Source: Magnetospirillum sp. (GTDB taxonomy: Bacteria > Pseudomonadota > Alphaproteobacteria > CACIAM-22H2). Taken from it: DNA of 64,000 nucleotides. The translations under genes were made by a program, and so were the position numbers. This document shows, one piece after another, positions 52,325 through 61,508 of the stretch (position 1 is its first letter; the number at the start of each line of letters is the position of its first letter). Where the stretch lies: the NCBI GenBank assembly GCA_027532905.1, contig JAPZUA010000004.1, positions 1 to 64,000 on the forward strand, read 5' to 3'. Below the pieces are notes generated by a model. That model did not search any database. It saw only the letters and a program-made list of their open reading frames with translations, and was not told where the DNA came from.

Positions 52325-53728
52325 TCAGCGCGGATCGAACTCGGGCGTCGAATAGTCGAGCAGCACTTGGGCGTGGTGCGCGATGTCGGCGCAAAACAGA
52401 TCGCGCACGAGGGCGCGCGCCAGATGCGGGGCTGCGAACTTCATGGCGCTGATCGAAGAGCCCGACGGCCCGAAACTGGCGGTCGCACCGAAATTGAAGC
52501 AGTGGATGCGATCGAGCCACGGTGCCGCACCCGGCACCTTCTGCGTGAACGCCATACCCGCATCCAGATACGGGTAGCGCGCCAACCGCGGATTGGCGAG
52601 TTCGGCGGGCGGCACATAGCAGTCGCCCCAGGTCGCGACATGTTCGGCAATGCCGGCAAGTTCGGGGCGCAGCGCCAGATCGACGTCGAACCCGGTTCCG
52701 GCGATCGCAAAATCGGCAACGAAGTCGCCGACAGGCGTTGTCAGCATGGCGCAGCCGTCTTGCGCGCGCGCGGCCCAAACGCCTGCGTTGGTCACCAGCC
52801 GGAAATTCGAATGGCTGCGCGCCCGCTCCCAGGTTTCTTTGGGAAAGGCCTCGCGCACGGTCAGCAGATGGTTGGCAAGACGCCAGCGCATCGCATCAGG
52901 CAGGCTCGCGAAATTGCCGAGGAAGCCCGGATTGGCGATGATCTTGTAGGGCTGCACGCGCTGCAGTTCGGGTCGGCGGCACAGCACCACCACTTCGGCC
53001 GCTCCGTGCTCGAGGGCCGTCGCCGCATTGTCGAAGGCCGAAGCCCCCGCCCCGATCACCGCCACGCGTTTACCGGTGAGCTTTGGAAAATCGATCGCGT
53101 CGGCCGCGTGTGCGCGCAAATCCTGCGGCAAGGCTTCGATCTCGGGCGGCATCCACCAGCGGCCGCTCGACTCGATGCCCATCGCGAGCACGAGCTTGCG
53201 CGCATAGACGGTCTCGGATCGCCCGTCGCATGTCAGCGCGATGCGCAAAAAGGCGCCATCGGGTGTGGCACCTTCGAAGCGCGTGCGGTTGCGCACCGGC
53301 AAAGCCAGAACGCGCGCGAACCAGGCGAGATAGGTCTGCCAGTCGCCCTTGTCAATCTTGCCGAGGGTGGCGAACGCGGCAGCGCCGTGCTGGGCTTCGT
53401 ACCAAGCCTGGAAGGTCAGGTTCGGCATGCCCATGTCGGGGCCCGTGACTTTTTTGTGCGTGCGCAGCGTCTTCATGCGCGCGAAACGTCGCCAGATGCC
53501 CTCTCCGCCCGCTGCGGCTTCATCGACGACCAGAATGTTCGCCACGCGCGCGCGCTTGAGTTCGGCCGCGACCGCAAGCCCGCTTTGCCCGCCGCCCGCG
53601 ATCACCACGTCGAGAACCGGCGCTTCGCCGTGCCGCCGGGCCGGGACCCAAGCGCCCTCGGGATATCCCACCAGTTCGAGATCGCGCGCGACGGCGGCTT
53701 CGAGCATTTCGAGCGAGGCGATCTTCAA
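52325..53728 (-). CDS. Flavin-containing monooxygenase-like NAD(P)/FAD oxidoreductase
   Basis: About 467 residues from a TTG at 53728 with GGAG eight bases upstream; a TTG at 53776 is an alternative. The FAD-binding motif is VIAGGGQSGLAVAAEL and the NADP-binding motif is VAVIGAGASAFDNAAT. Between them lie TWYEAQHG-like and MLTTPVGDFVADFAIAGTGFDVDL segments of class B flavoprotein oxygenases. It could oxidise small N- or S-compounds or ketones. The start and substrate are uncertain; the family is clear. Confidence 0.87.
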   Translation of the reverse strand: MKIASLEMLEAAVARDLELVGYPEGAWVPARRHGEAPVLDVVIAGGGQSGLAVAAELKRARVANILVVDEAAAGGEGIWRRFARMKTLRTHKKVTGPDMGMPNLTFQAWYEAQHGAAAFATLGKIDKGDWQTYLAWFARVLALPVRNRTRFEGATPDGAFLRIALTCDGRSETVYARKLVLAMGIESSGRWWMPPEIEALPQDLRAHAADAIDFPKLTGKRVAVIGAGASAFDNAATALEHGAAEVVVLCRRPELQRVQPYKIIANPGFLGNFASLPDAMRWRLANHLLTVREAFPKETWERARSHSNFRLVTNAGVWAARAQDGCAMLTTPVGDFVADFAIAGTGFDVDLALRPELAGIAEHVATWGDCYVPPAELANPRLARYPYLDAGMAFTQKVPGAAPWLDRIHCFNFGATASFGPSGSSISAMKFAAPHLARALVRDLFCADIAHHAQVLLDYSTPEFDPR

Positions 53729-53843
53729 CTTTTTTTCTCCATCGTCGCAATTGGACTTCGGCACGAGACCGATCAAAGGCTATTGTTTTCGAAGACGGTG
53801 TGAAACCGAAATCAGGCTGCTGAGCAGCAATTGCGAGGGTTCC

Positions 53844-54575
53844 ATGGAAAAAGCGTTCGGCGACATTCCGGCGGATCTCAAATCCCGCCTCCTGTCGGCC
53901 GCCGTGCCGACGATTTCGGCCGTGCTGTTCAAGAAGGGCTTCAACAGCCGCTTTTTCGCGGGCCTCCAGCCGCTCTCGGAGAAGGCTAGCCGGTTCTGCG
54001 GCCCGGCCTGGACCGTGCGCGCCATCCCGGTGCGCGAGGACCTGCGCGCCAAAATCGCGTCGGGCGAATTGCCGAGCCTCAACAGGCTGGCGTTTGACGC
54101 GGCACCTGCAGGGTCGGTGCTGGTCTGCAGCACCGGCGGACATCCCGACGTCGCCGTGATGGGCGACATCATGACCACCTCGCTCATGGTCCGCGGTGTG
54201 GCCGGTGCGGTCGTCGATACCGGCGTGTCGGATGCCAACCTTATCGCCCAAATGGCCTTCCCACTGGTCTGCACGGGCTCGGCCCCGGTTTCGTCCTTCG
54301 CCAAGGTCATGGTGGCCGACCACGGGCTGCCGATCGGCATTGGCGACGTGGCTGTGTTCCCGGGCGACATCATCGTGGGCGATCCCAACGGTGCCGTCTG
54401 CATCCCACGCGACATCGCCGACGCCGTCGCGGACGCGGCCGTCGAGCAGGAAGCACTCGAAGCCTTCATCCTCGCGCGCGTGCAGTCGGGCGCGCCGCTG
54501 GAGGGGACCTATCCGCCGAACGCCGAAACGCTGGCCGCCTACCGTGCCTGGCGGGCAACGCAGACGGCGCAATAG
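53844..54575 (+). CDS. RraA-family protein (HMG/CHA aldolase-like)
   Basis: A 243-residue protein with the RraA/HMG-aldolase fold: FCGPAWTVRAIPVREDLRAKI, then GHPDVAVMGDIMTTSLMVRGVAGAVVDTGVSD, and GDVAVFPGDIIVGDPNGAVCIPRD. The GDIM...GxVxDxGVxD pattern is the metal and pyruvate site of 4-hydroxy-4-methyl-2-oxoglutarate aldolases. True RNase E regulator function is unlikely outside gammaproteobacteria. It is followed by an ABC solute-binding protein, which hints at uptake and breakdown of an organic acid. Confidence 0.88.
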   Translation: MEKAFGDIPADLKSRLLSAAVPTISAVLFKKGFNSRFFAGLQPLSEKASRFCGPAWTVRAIPVREDLRAKIASGELPSLNRLAFDAAPAGSVLVCSTGGHPDVAVMGDIMTTSLMVRGVAGAVVDTGVSDANLIAQMAFPLVCTGSAPVSSFAKVMVADHGLPIGIGDVAVFPGDIIVGDPNGAVCIPRDIADAVADAAVEQEALEAFILARVQSGAPLEGTYPPNAETLAAYRAWRATQTAQ

Positions 54576-54655
54576 AAGCCGCCCTTCCCAAGGCGCACGC
54601 GGCGCGTTAGCCTTGCATTCAAAGACAAGCAAAACGAATGCAGGGAGAAGTCGAA

Positions 54656-56245
54656 ATGCCCATCCGTCGGATGCTTCTGGCCGTGTGCGGCCTCGTCGGC
54701 GCGCTCGCCGCTTTTGCAAGCGCACCCACCGCGGCGCAAACGCCGCAGCGCGGCGGCACGCTCGTGTTCGCGGTCAATTCCGAACCGCCGAGCTACGACT
54801 GCATCAACACCACTACCTTCGTGGCCATGCAGACGCTGAGCCCGTTCTACTCGACGCTGCTCAAATACGACCCCGACAAGTTTCCAGAAATCCGCGGCGA
54901 CCTCGCGGAAAGTTGGAGCGTTTCGGCCGACGGGCGCGCCTATACATTCCGCCTGCGCAGCGGCGTGAAATTCCACGACGGCGCCGAGCTCACCGCCGAT
55001 GACGTTCGCGCGACGTTCGAGCGCATCCGCCGCCCGACGCAGGGCATCGTCTCGGTGCGCCAGTCCGACTACGAAGACATCGCTTCGATCGAAACGCCGG
55101 ATGCGCGCACGGTCGTCTTCCGGCTGACGGCACCCAACGCCTCGATGCTGCTCAACTTTGCGAGCCCCTGGAACTGCGTGATGCGCGCCGCCGACCTCGC
55201 GCGCGATCCGCGCGCGCCCGAACGCGCCATCAACGGCACCGGCCCCTACCGGCTCGGCGAGCATTCGCGCGGCTCGCATCTTACGGGACAGCGCAACGCG
55301 ACATATTTCGAACCCGGCAAACCCTATCTCGACGGCTTCCGCATCGTCTTCATGTCGGGTGCTGCGATGGTCAACGCGCTGCAGGGCGGCCAGATCATGG
55401 CCGAGTTCCGTGGCCTCACGCCCGCCGAGCGCGACCGCCTTGTGGCCGCCGCCCCCGACCGCTTCAAGGTCGAAGAGTCGCCGTGGGTGTGCAAGATGGA
55501 CGTCTATTTCAACCATCGCAAGCCGCCCTTCGACGACGAGCGCGTGCGCCGCGCCCTGACTTTGGCCATCGACCGTTGGACGGGCTCGGCCGCCTTGTCG
55601 CGCACCGCGTTCGTGAAGGCGGTGGGGGCGTCGCTGCGCCCCGGCGACGCTTTGGCGATGAGCGATGCCGAGATCGAGAGATATCCGGGCTTCGGGCGCA
55701 ACGGCGCTGCCGCCAAAGCCGAAGCGCGCCGCCTCCTGCAGGAGGCGGGGCAGAGCAATTTGCGCTTCAAGCTCGTCACGCGCAACGTGCCGATGCCGTT
55801 CCAGCCGATGGCCGTGTGGCTCATCGACCAGTGGCGCCAGGTCGGCGTCACGGTCGAGAACACGCCGATGGAAGTGGCCCAGCAGAAAGCGACCTACATC
55901 GCCGGCAACCACGAAGTCGGCCTCGACTCCAACTGCGTGGACGTGGACGACCCCAACCAGATGCTGCGCCTCTACGTGTCGAGCACGCGCTCGCCCACGA
56001 ACTTCTCGCTGTACGAGGACGCAACGCTCGACGAGCTGTTCGAGCGCCAGCGCCGCACCAGCGACGCGGCCGAGCGCAGGCGCCTCATCCGGGAATTCGA
56101 AGACCGCTATCTGTCGCGCAGCATGACCGCACCGCTCTTGTGGTGGCACCGCATCGTGGTTTACGACAAACGCATCCAGGGTTGGAAAGCGCTGCCCTCG
56201 CACTATCTCAACCAAGACCTCGCCGGCGTCTGGCTGGCGAACTGA
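54656..56245 (+). CDS. ABC transporter solute-binding protein, family 5 (peptide/nickel type)
   Basis: A 529-residue lipid-free periplasmic receptor with signal peptide MLLAVCGLVGALAAFASAP...AAQ. The SBP_bac_5 motif is GDLAESWSVSADGRAYTFRLR, then SGVKFHDGAELTADDVRATFER. The later region is VWLIDQWRQVGVTVENTPME, and the C-terminus is conserved. The ATG at 54656 has GGGAGAAG upstream. No permease or ATPase genes adjoin, so partners are elsewhere or the gene is an orphan. Confidence 0.9.
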   Translation: MPIRRMLLAVCGLVGALAAFASAPTAAQTPQRGGTLVFAVNSEPPSYDCINTTTFVAMQTLSPFYSTLLKYDPDKFPEIRGDLAESWSVSADGRAYTFRLRSGVKFHDGAELTADDVRATFERIRRPTQGIVSVRQSDYEDIASIETPDARTVVFRLTAPNASMLLNFASPWNCVMRAADLARDPRAPERAINGTGPYRLGEHSRGSHLTGQRNATYFEPGKPYLDGFRIVFMSGAAMVNALQGGQIMAEFRGLTPAERDRLVAAAPDRFKVEESPWVCKMDVYFNHRKPPFDDERVRRALTLAIDRWTGSAALSRTAFVKAVGASLRPGDALAMSDAEIERYPGFGRNGAAAKAEARRLLQEAGQSNLRFKLVTRNVPMPFQPMAVWLIDQWRQVGVTVENTPMEVAQQKATYIAGNHEVGLDSNCVDVDDPNQMLRLYVSSTRSPTNFSLYEDATLDELFERQRRTSDAAERRRLIREFEDRYLSRSMTAPLLWWHRIVVYDKRIQGWKALPSHYLNQDLAGVWLAN

Positions 56246-56267
56246 AGCCCCCTTAAGGAACACACGC

Positions 56268-56657
56268 ATGGAGCGGTCGGACGAAGAATGGCGGCGCGTG
56301 CTTACGCCGCAGCAATATGCGGTGCTGCGCGGCCATGGCACCGAGCGCGCAGGCTCGAGCCCGCTTGATCGCGAAAAACGCGTCGGCGTTTTCCACTGTG
56401 CGGGCTGCGACGCGCCGTTGTTCGATTCCAAGAAGAAGTTCGACAGCCGCACCGGCTGGCCGAGCTTCACCGACACGCTGCCCGACGCGTGCGGCCGCAG
56501 CGAGGACCGCAAATTCTTCATGACGCGCATCGAGGTGCATTGCGCCAGATGCAAAGGCCATTTGGGCCATGTGTTCGAAGACGGCCCTCGGCCCACGGGC
56601 CTGCGCTACTGCATGAACGGGGTGGCACTCAAATTCGTGCCGACGGAAGGCGCTTAA
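56268..56657 (+). CDS. msrB: Peptide-methionine (R)-S-oxide reductase
   Basis: A 129-residue MsrB. Zinc cysteines are CAGC (44, 47) and CARC (92, 95); the catalytic Cys115 lies in RYCMNGVAL, with GWPSF and GHVFEDGP also typical. It reduces methionine-R-sulfoxide in oxidised proteins using thioredoxin. It is complete and of standard length. The stop overlaps the convergent DUF1194 gene by four bases. Confidence 0.95.
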   Translation: MERSDEEWRRVLTPQQYAVLRGHGTERAGSSPLDREKRVGVFHCAGCDAPLFDSKKKFDSRTGWPSFTDTLPDACGRSEDRKFFMTRIEVHCARCKGHLGHVFEDGPRPTGLRYCMNGVALKFVPTEGA

Positions 56658-57382
56658 GGGAGCGGACTGGCGAGTTGCGTGGTCGTGCCCGCAATCTCGC
56701 GCACGAGCTTCGAGAGAATCGCACTCGTGAAATTGGCGAAGGACTCGGCCGGTATTACAAACGCGCCGGGACCGCCGATCACTTCCTCGCGGTAATGCTC
56801 CTCGAGCCCGTCTTCGGCGGGACGGCCGAAATTCTCGTTGCCGCTCAGAATCGGCAGGCCGTTGATCGTGATGCCCTTGGCCACGGCCGCGTCGCGCGCG
56901 TCGCGCGCCGGGCGACCGTGATTGTTGCGCCCGTCGCCCGAAACGTCGATCACCAGCCGCGTGCCTTCGTAGCCGTTGTCGTCGAACAGACGGGCCGAAA
57001 AATCGATGGCGCCGCTGATCGAGGTGCGGCTCGCGGGCTGCTGCTGTACGGCCGCGATGCGCGCGATGAAATTCTCGATGCTGGCTGCGTCGCGCAGCAC
57101 GGTCCAGTCCGCGACCACGCGCTGGTAGAAACTGCCCGCCCACTCGACATAGGTCACCGCGATGGCGCGATGCGGGCCCGACGAAACGGCCTGCAGCACG
57201 CGCGGATGGCGCAGGGCCGCAAAATAACCTTCGCGCTGCAGGCGCGCTTCGTCGGCGTCCACGCTGTAGGATACATCGACCGCCAGAACGAGCTCGAGAT
57301 CGACCGGTACGGCAAAGGCGGGATGCCGCAGCCCCGCAAGGAGCACCACCAGAACCGTCAAGCCAAAAAGCGCGCGTCGCAT
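56654..57382 (-). CDS. DUF1194 von Willebrand A-domain periplasmic protein
   Basis: A 242-residue protein with signal peptide RRALFGLTVLVVLLAGLRHPAFA. The VWA metal-ion site is ELVLAVDVSYSVDADE (DxSxS), and TSISGAIDFSARLF and VIDVSGDGRNNHG are the other MIDAS positions. DUF1194 proteins are secreted VWA proteins of alphaproteobacteria; ligand unknown. It lies 37 bp downstream of the cold-shock-domain gene on the same strand. Confidence 0.9.
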   Translation of the reverse strand: MRRALFGLTVLVVLLAGLRHPAFAVPVDLELVLAVDVSYSVDADEARLQREGYFAALRHPRVLQAVSSGPHRAIAVTYVEWAGSFYQRVVADWTVLRDAASIENFIARIAAVQQQPASRTSISGAIDFSARLFDDNGYEGTRLVIDVSGDGRNNHGRPARDARDAAVAKGITINGLPILSGNENFGRPAEDGLEEHYREEVIGGPGAFVIPAESFANFTSAILSKLVREIAGTTTQLASPLP

Positions 57383-57418
57383 CGAACTCCTCCGAATGCG
57401 GCGCCCGCAAACTGGCCG

Positions 57419-58420
57419 TCAGGCCGGGCGCCAGGGCTCCACGAAATCGCCAGGCCCCAGCACACGGTGCGGCGGCTCGTCGGGCATCGGCGGGTAGGCG
57501 TCGAACGCGTCGCTTCCCGTGGAATAGCCCTGACCGTGCATGCCGTGGTTCGCCTGCGGTGCGGCTTGCGCCAGCGCGCGCAATGCGATCGCCTCGAAAC
57601 CGCGCTCGGTTTTCACGTAGTCGATCTCGACCGACATGCCCGCACTCTGCGGACCGGCGAGCCCGGCCGCTTCGAGCACGCGGGCGGGCAGATAGATGTC
57701 GCGCCCGAGATCCATGTCCGGGGCGGCAAAGCCAAAGCCTTTTTGCGCATTGAAGAACTTTACGACCGCCGACACAGTCTGATGGCCGCTCGGCGCCGCA
57801 CGCTTGATCTCGGTCTGCGGCTTCCAGCCGACGCGCTCGAGATTGGCTTGCGTGGCATCGCTGCCGAGACGCCGCAGCTCCTGGCAAGCGAACCCTTTGG
57901 CGACCGGAACGATCATCAGATCGGCATCAAGGCCGGGCTTCAGATCGCGCGACAGGCTGGGGTCGAGCCGATTGCTGTGCACGAACACTTCGCGTCCGTC
58001 GTCGAGCAGGATGAAACCGAATCCCTTGGCGTGGTTGAACCACTTGACGATACCGTGCACCGGCCCTTCGGCGGACAGGCGCGGCGGCGGTGGCGGCGCG
58101 CTCGGAGCTGTTGCTTGCGGCGAATCGTAGAGCGGGACGGCCGGCGAATACATGCTCGGCTGCGGGGCCGCCCATGGGTCGGCAGCAGCCGGTTGCGGGG
58201 CGGGGGATTGCAGGACGGGCGATTGCGAGACGGGCGATTGCGGGGCTTCGGCCTGCGGCGCTGTTTGTCGCGACGCCGGGGCCCGACGTGTCGGTGCCGC
58301 AGCAGCCGGGGAAGCTGCGGGCGCAGCGCCGGACGTTGCGCGCGGCGGGCGCATCAGGAAGGCCGGTTGAAAATCGCTGTCGGAAGGGGCGGAGTCGTTA
58401 CGCGTCGTTCTTTTGGTCAT
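57419..58420 (-). CDS. Two-cold-shock-domain protein with proline/alanine-rich N-terminus
   Basis: A 333-residue protein. The first 115 residues are low-complexity Pro/Ala/Ser with SPVSQSPVLQSPAPQ repeats. CSD1 lies around 120-190 (GIVKWFNHAKGFGFILLDDG, then VFVHSNRL) with intact RNP1 and RNP2. CSD2 lies around 215-285 (AVVKFFNAQKGFGFAAPDMD) but has DIYLPARVL where RNP2 would be VFVHIS. Double-CSD proteins of alphaproteobacteria bind RNA or single-stranded DNA. The disordered head may mediate assembly. The DNA coding the repeats contains short GACGGGCGATTGCG-type duplications. Confidence 0.9.
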   Translation of the reverse strand: MTKRTTRNDSAPSDSDFQPAFLMRPPRATSGAAPAASPAAAAPTRRAPASRQTAPQAEAPQSPVSQSPVLQSPAPQPAAADPWAAPQPSMYSPAVPLYDSPQATAPSAPPPPPRLSAEGPVHGIVKWFNHAKGFGFILLDDGREVFVHSNRLDPSLSRDLKPGLDADLMIVPVAKGFACQELRRLGSDATQANLERVGWKPQTEIKRAAPSGHQTVSAVVKFFNAQKGFGFAAPDMDLGRDIYLPARVLEAAGLAGPQSAGMSVEIDYVKTERGFEAIALRALAQAAPQANHGMHGQGYSTGSDAFDAYPPMPDEPPHRVLGPGDFVEPWRPA

Positions 58421-58572
58421 TTAAGCCGTCGAAATTTTCTGAGGAACACGGGAAATGGGAAAGATCAACTTCAACTCCTCTCAAAATGCCATCAACGCGG
58501 CAGGAATTCAATTGATTTGACCTGACCTGCGGCCTTGGGCATTTTGCCCGCCTTCGCGTCCCTTTGGCCGGT

Positions 58573-59751
58573 ATGGCATCTCCCTTGAACCCGATCTTCG
58601 CCAATCTATCGACGTCGATTTTCGAAGAGATGTCGCTGCTCGCACGCCAGCATGCGGCGATCAATCTCGGTCAGGGTTTTCCCGACGATCCGGGCCCGGC
58701 CGATGTGCGCCAGAAAGCGGCCGAGGCCGTCGTCGATGGCTGGAACCAGTATCCGCCGATGATGGGCTTGCCCGAATTGCGCAGCGCCATCGCTGCGCAC
58801 TATGCCGCCCACCAGAATCTCGCGATCGATCCCGAGCGCGAGACGATGGTGACCTCGGGTGCGACCGAAGCCATCGCGGGCGCTTTGCTTGCGTGCATCG
58901 CACCCGGCGACGAGGTGGTGCTGTTCGAGCCTGCCTACGACGCCTATCTGCCGCTTGTGAAGCGGGCCGGCGGCGTGCCGAAATTCGTGAAGCTGCGCCC
59001 GCCCGACTGGCGCTTCGATTTGGCGCAGCTCAAGGCCGCAGTGGGCCCACGCACGCGCGCCGTGCTTTTCAACAATCCGCTGAACCCGGCGGGCTGCGTT
59101 TACGACGCGGCCGATCTCGCGATCCTCGCCCAAGCGCTCGACGGCACCGACGCGATCGTGATCGCCGACGAAGTTTGGGAGCATGTGCTGTTCGACGGGC
59201 AGCGGCACGTGTCGGTACTGGCCATCCCCGAACTGCGCGAACGCAGCATCAAGATCGGCTCGGCTGGCAAGATCTTCAATCTGACCGGCTGGAAAGTCGG
59301 TTTCGTCGTGGCCGCACCTTCTTTGCTGAAGGTGCTCGCCAAAGCGCACCAATACATCACCTTCACCACGCCGCCCAATCTGCAGAGTGCGGTCGCCTAC
59401 GGGCTTGCCAAACCGGCCGAACATTTCGACGCGATGCGCGCTGACCTACAGGCACGGCGCGACCATCTGGCCACCGGCTTGGCGCAGGCCGGATTCGCGG
59501 TACTGCCGAGTGCGGCCACATATTTCCTCAATGTCGATCTCGGGCCGATGGGACTCGACGACGATGCCGCCTTCTGCCGCCGCATGGTCGCCGATGCCGG
59601 TGTGGCCGCCATCCCCGTTTCGGCCTTCTATGCCGATGCCGGCATGCGCAGTACGATCCGTTTCTGCTTTGCCAAGAAATACGAAACGCTCGATGCGGCC
59701 GTCGCCCGCCTCGTCGACAATGCGGGACGGCTGCTGGCGGCGCGCTCGTAA
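58573..59751 (+). CDS. PLP-dependent aminotransferase, class I/II
   Basis: A 392-residue protein from the ATG at 58573 (the frame is open from a TTG at 58564). INLGQGFPDDPGP, VTSGATEAIAGALLA, NNPLNPAGCVYD and IADEVWEHVLFDG lead to the PLP lysine in GSAGKIFNLTGWKVGF and the RSTIRFCF arginine. The sequence resembles methionine/kynurenine-type (YbdL-like) aminotransferases. Substrate uncertain. It is followed by the MFS carrier at 59855. Confidence 0.92.
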   Translation: MASPLNPIFANLSTSIFEEMSLLARQHAAINLGQGFPDDPGPADVRQKAAEAVVDGWNQYPPMMGLPELRSAIAAHYAAHQNLAIDPERETMVTSGATEAIAGALLACIAPGDEVVLFEPAYDAYLPLVKRAGGVPKFVKLRPPDWRFDLAQLKAAVGPRTRAVLFNNPLNPAGCVYDAADLAILAQALDGTDAIVIADEVWEHVLFDGQRHVSVLAIPELRERSIKIGSAGKIFNLTGWKVGFVVAAPSLLKVLAKAHQYITFTTPPNLQSAVAYGLAKPAEHFDAMRADLQARRDHLATGLAQAGFAVLPSAATYFLNVDLGPMGLDDDAAFCRRMVADAGVAAIPVSAFYADAGMRSTIRFCFAKKYETLDAAVARLVDNAGRLLAARS

Positions 59752-59804
59752 CGGCGGCGGCAACGCGCTATCGTCGCCGCAACAACTATCGGGAGAGACA
59801 CCGC

Positions 59805-59858
59805 GTGAACGCCCGTTTCGAGATTGGCTGCGTCAGCCCGACGCGGCGCGCCGCTTGA
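59805..59858 (+). CDS. Possible 17-codon leader overlapping the MFS start
   Basis: A GTG with a good GGGAGAGA ribosome site opens MNARFEIGCVSPTRRAA and stops in TGA overlapping the TTG of the next gene (TTGA). The ribosome site fits this GTG better than the MFS start. It may be a coupling leader peptide, or a frameshift may have separated the true N-terminus of the MFS gene. No homologue is recognised. Confidence 0.35.
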   Translation: MNARFEIGCVSPTRRAA

Positions 59859-61078
59859 CCGACCCCACACGAACGCTCGACGGGCCGCAGAGCTGGCGGC
59901 GGCTTGCCCTTGCGATCGCGCTCTCGACGCTCGGCTGCGTCGGCATGTGGTCGGTCATCGTCGTGCTGCCGCAGGTGCAGGCCGAATTCGGCGCCAGCCG
60001 CGCCGACGTCTCGCTCGCCTACACCGCGACGATGATCGGCTTTGCCGTCGGCGGCGTCGTCATGGGGCGCTTGTGCGACCGCTATGGCACGATGTTGCCG
60101 GTATTCGGCGGCACGCTCGTGATGGCGGCGGGCTATGTTCTAGCGGGCTTCGCCGACAGCCTCGTCGTCTTCGCACTTCTGCACGGAATCGCGATCGCGG
60201 GCCTCGGCAGCTCGGCCATGTTCGGGCCGCTGATGGCCGACATCTCGCGCTGGTTCGTCCGGCGGCGCGGCATCGCCGTGTCGCTGTGCGCGTGCGGCAA
60301 TTATCTGGCCGGGGCGATCTGGCCGCCGGCCATGCAACCCTTTCTCGACACGCTCGGCTGGCGCCAGACCTATATCGGCATCGGCGTGATCGTGCTCGCA
60401 ACGATGCTGCCGCTGGTCCTCCTGCTGCGCGCCAAGCCGCCATCGGCCGCGGACGAGGCAGAAGGCACACAGGCGTTTCAGACGGCGGCGCAGCTTCGTC
60501 TCGGCTTGTCGAGCGGCACGATCCAGACCTTGCTCGTGGTCGCCGGTGTTGCGTGCTGCGTGGCCATGGCGATGCCGCAAGTCCATATCGTCGCCTACTG
60601 CGCCGATCTCGGCTATGGCGCGGCGCGCGGGGCAGAGATGCTGTCGCTGATGCTGGCATGCGGCGTTGCCAGCCGCATCTTGTCGGGCCTGCTCGCCGAT
60701 CGCATCGGCGGTTTTGCGACCTTGCTGCTCGGCTCGTTTCTGCAAATGGTGGCGCTCGCACTTTATTTGTTTTTCGACGGGCTTGCCTCGCTGTTCGTGA
60801 TCTCGGCCCTGTTCGGCCTGTTCCAAGGCGGAATTGTGCCAAGCTACGCGCTTGTGGTGCGCGCGATCTATCCGGCCTCGGAAGCGGGCATGCGCGTCGG
60901 CATCGTATTAATGGCGACCCTCGTGGGCATGGCGTTGGGCGGTTGGCTCTCAGGCGCCATCTTCGACTGGACCGGCAGCTATGCGCTGGCGTTCGTCAAT
61001 GGGGTTGCGTGGAACATCCTCAATGTCGCGATCGTCGCGGGACTCATGTGGCGCGCGCGGATGCTCAGCCGCTTCTAG
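59855..61078 (+). CDS. MFS transporter (monocarboxylate/oxalate-formate antiporter-like)
   Basis: About 407 residues from a TTG at 59855, with about 12 helices. VVLPQVQAEFGASRADVSLAYTATMIGFAVGG carries the first-half motif. GRLCDRYGTMLPV is the MFS loop 2-3 motif, and RRRGIAVSLCACGNYLAGAIWPP and GLLADRIGGFATLLLG are the mirrored motif. The set resembles OFA-type carriers of small organic acids. The start is uncertain (see the leader at 59805). The end overlaps the convergent cupin gene by 14 bases. Confidence 0.87.
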   Translation: MTDPTRTLDGPQSWRRLALAIALSTLGCVGMWSVIVVLPQVQAEFGASRADVSLAYTATMIGFAVGGVVMGRLCDRYGTMLPVFGGTLVMAAGYVLAGFADSLVVFALLHGIAIAGLGSSAMFGPLMADISRWFVRRRGIAVSLCACGNYLAGAIWPPAMQPFLDTLGWRQTYIGIGVIVLATMLPLVLLLRAKPPSAADEAEGTQAFQTAAQLRLGLSSGTIQTLLVVAGVACCVAMAMPQVHIVAYCADLGYGAARGAEMLSLMLACGVASRILSGLLADRIGGFATLLLGSFLQMVALALYLFFDGLASLFVISALFGLFQGGIVPSYALVVRAIYPASEAGMRVGIVLMATLVGMALGGWLSGAIFDWTGSYALAFVNGVAWNILNVAIVAGLMWRARMLSRF

Positions 61079-61505
61079 GACGCGGCTGCGAGCGCCAATC
61101 GGGCGGCGCGAGTTCGAAGCCGTCGAACGCAAAAGCCGGGCCCACCGTGCAGCCCACGAGCGTCCACGCCCCCAGGCTCGTCGCCGTTTGCCACACGCCC
61201 GCTTCGACGGTGACTTGCGGGCGCTGGCCGCCGAGAATTTCAGGACCGAGGATTTTGGCCTCCGCATCGTGGCCGTTGGCCGAAAGGGTCAGCACCATCG
61301 GTGCGCCCGCATACCAATGCCAAATCTCCGCCGCATCGACGCGATGCCAGTGCGAAAACTCGCCTGCGGCCAGCAGATAGTAGATGGCCGTCATGGCCCC
61401 GCGTGCACCCGCCGGATCGACATGGCGGAAGGTCTCGCGATAATGGCCGCCCTCGGGATGCGGACGCAACTCGAGGGCGGCGATGATCGAAGCAGCACTG
61501 TCCAA
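61065..61505 (-). CDS. DUF985 cupin-fold protein
   Basis: A 146-residue protein: IIAALELRPHPEGGHYRETFR, then GAMTAIYYLLAAGEFSHWHRVDAAEIWHWYAG, a metal-site-like HWHRVDAAE, and WQTATSLGAWTLVGCTVGPAF. The DUF985/YML079-type cupin family has no firm function. It is preceded 3 bp upstream by the GST gene. Confidence 0.92.
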   Translation of the reverse strand: MDSAASIIAALELRPHPEGGHYRETFRHVDPAGARGAMTAIYYLLAAGEFSHWHRVDAAEIWHWYAGAPMVLTLSANGHDAEAKILGPEILGGQRPQVTVEAGVWQTATSLGAWTLVGCTVGPAFAFDGFELAPPDWRSQPRPRSG

Positions 61506-61508
61506 CGC

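Noticed and set aside
54539-56596. A 685-codon minus-strand frame opposite the ABC solute-binding protein and msrB
   Set aside because: Spans two real genes on the other strand and has no domain of its own.
56489-58525. A 678-codon plus-strand frame opposite the DUF1194 and cold-shock genes
   Set aside because: Shadow frame; both genes on the minus strand have clear signal peptide or domain evidence.
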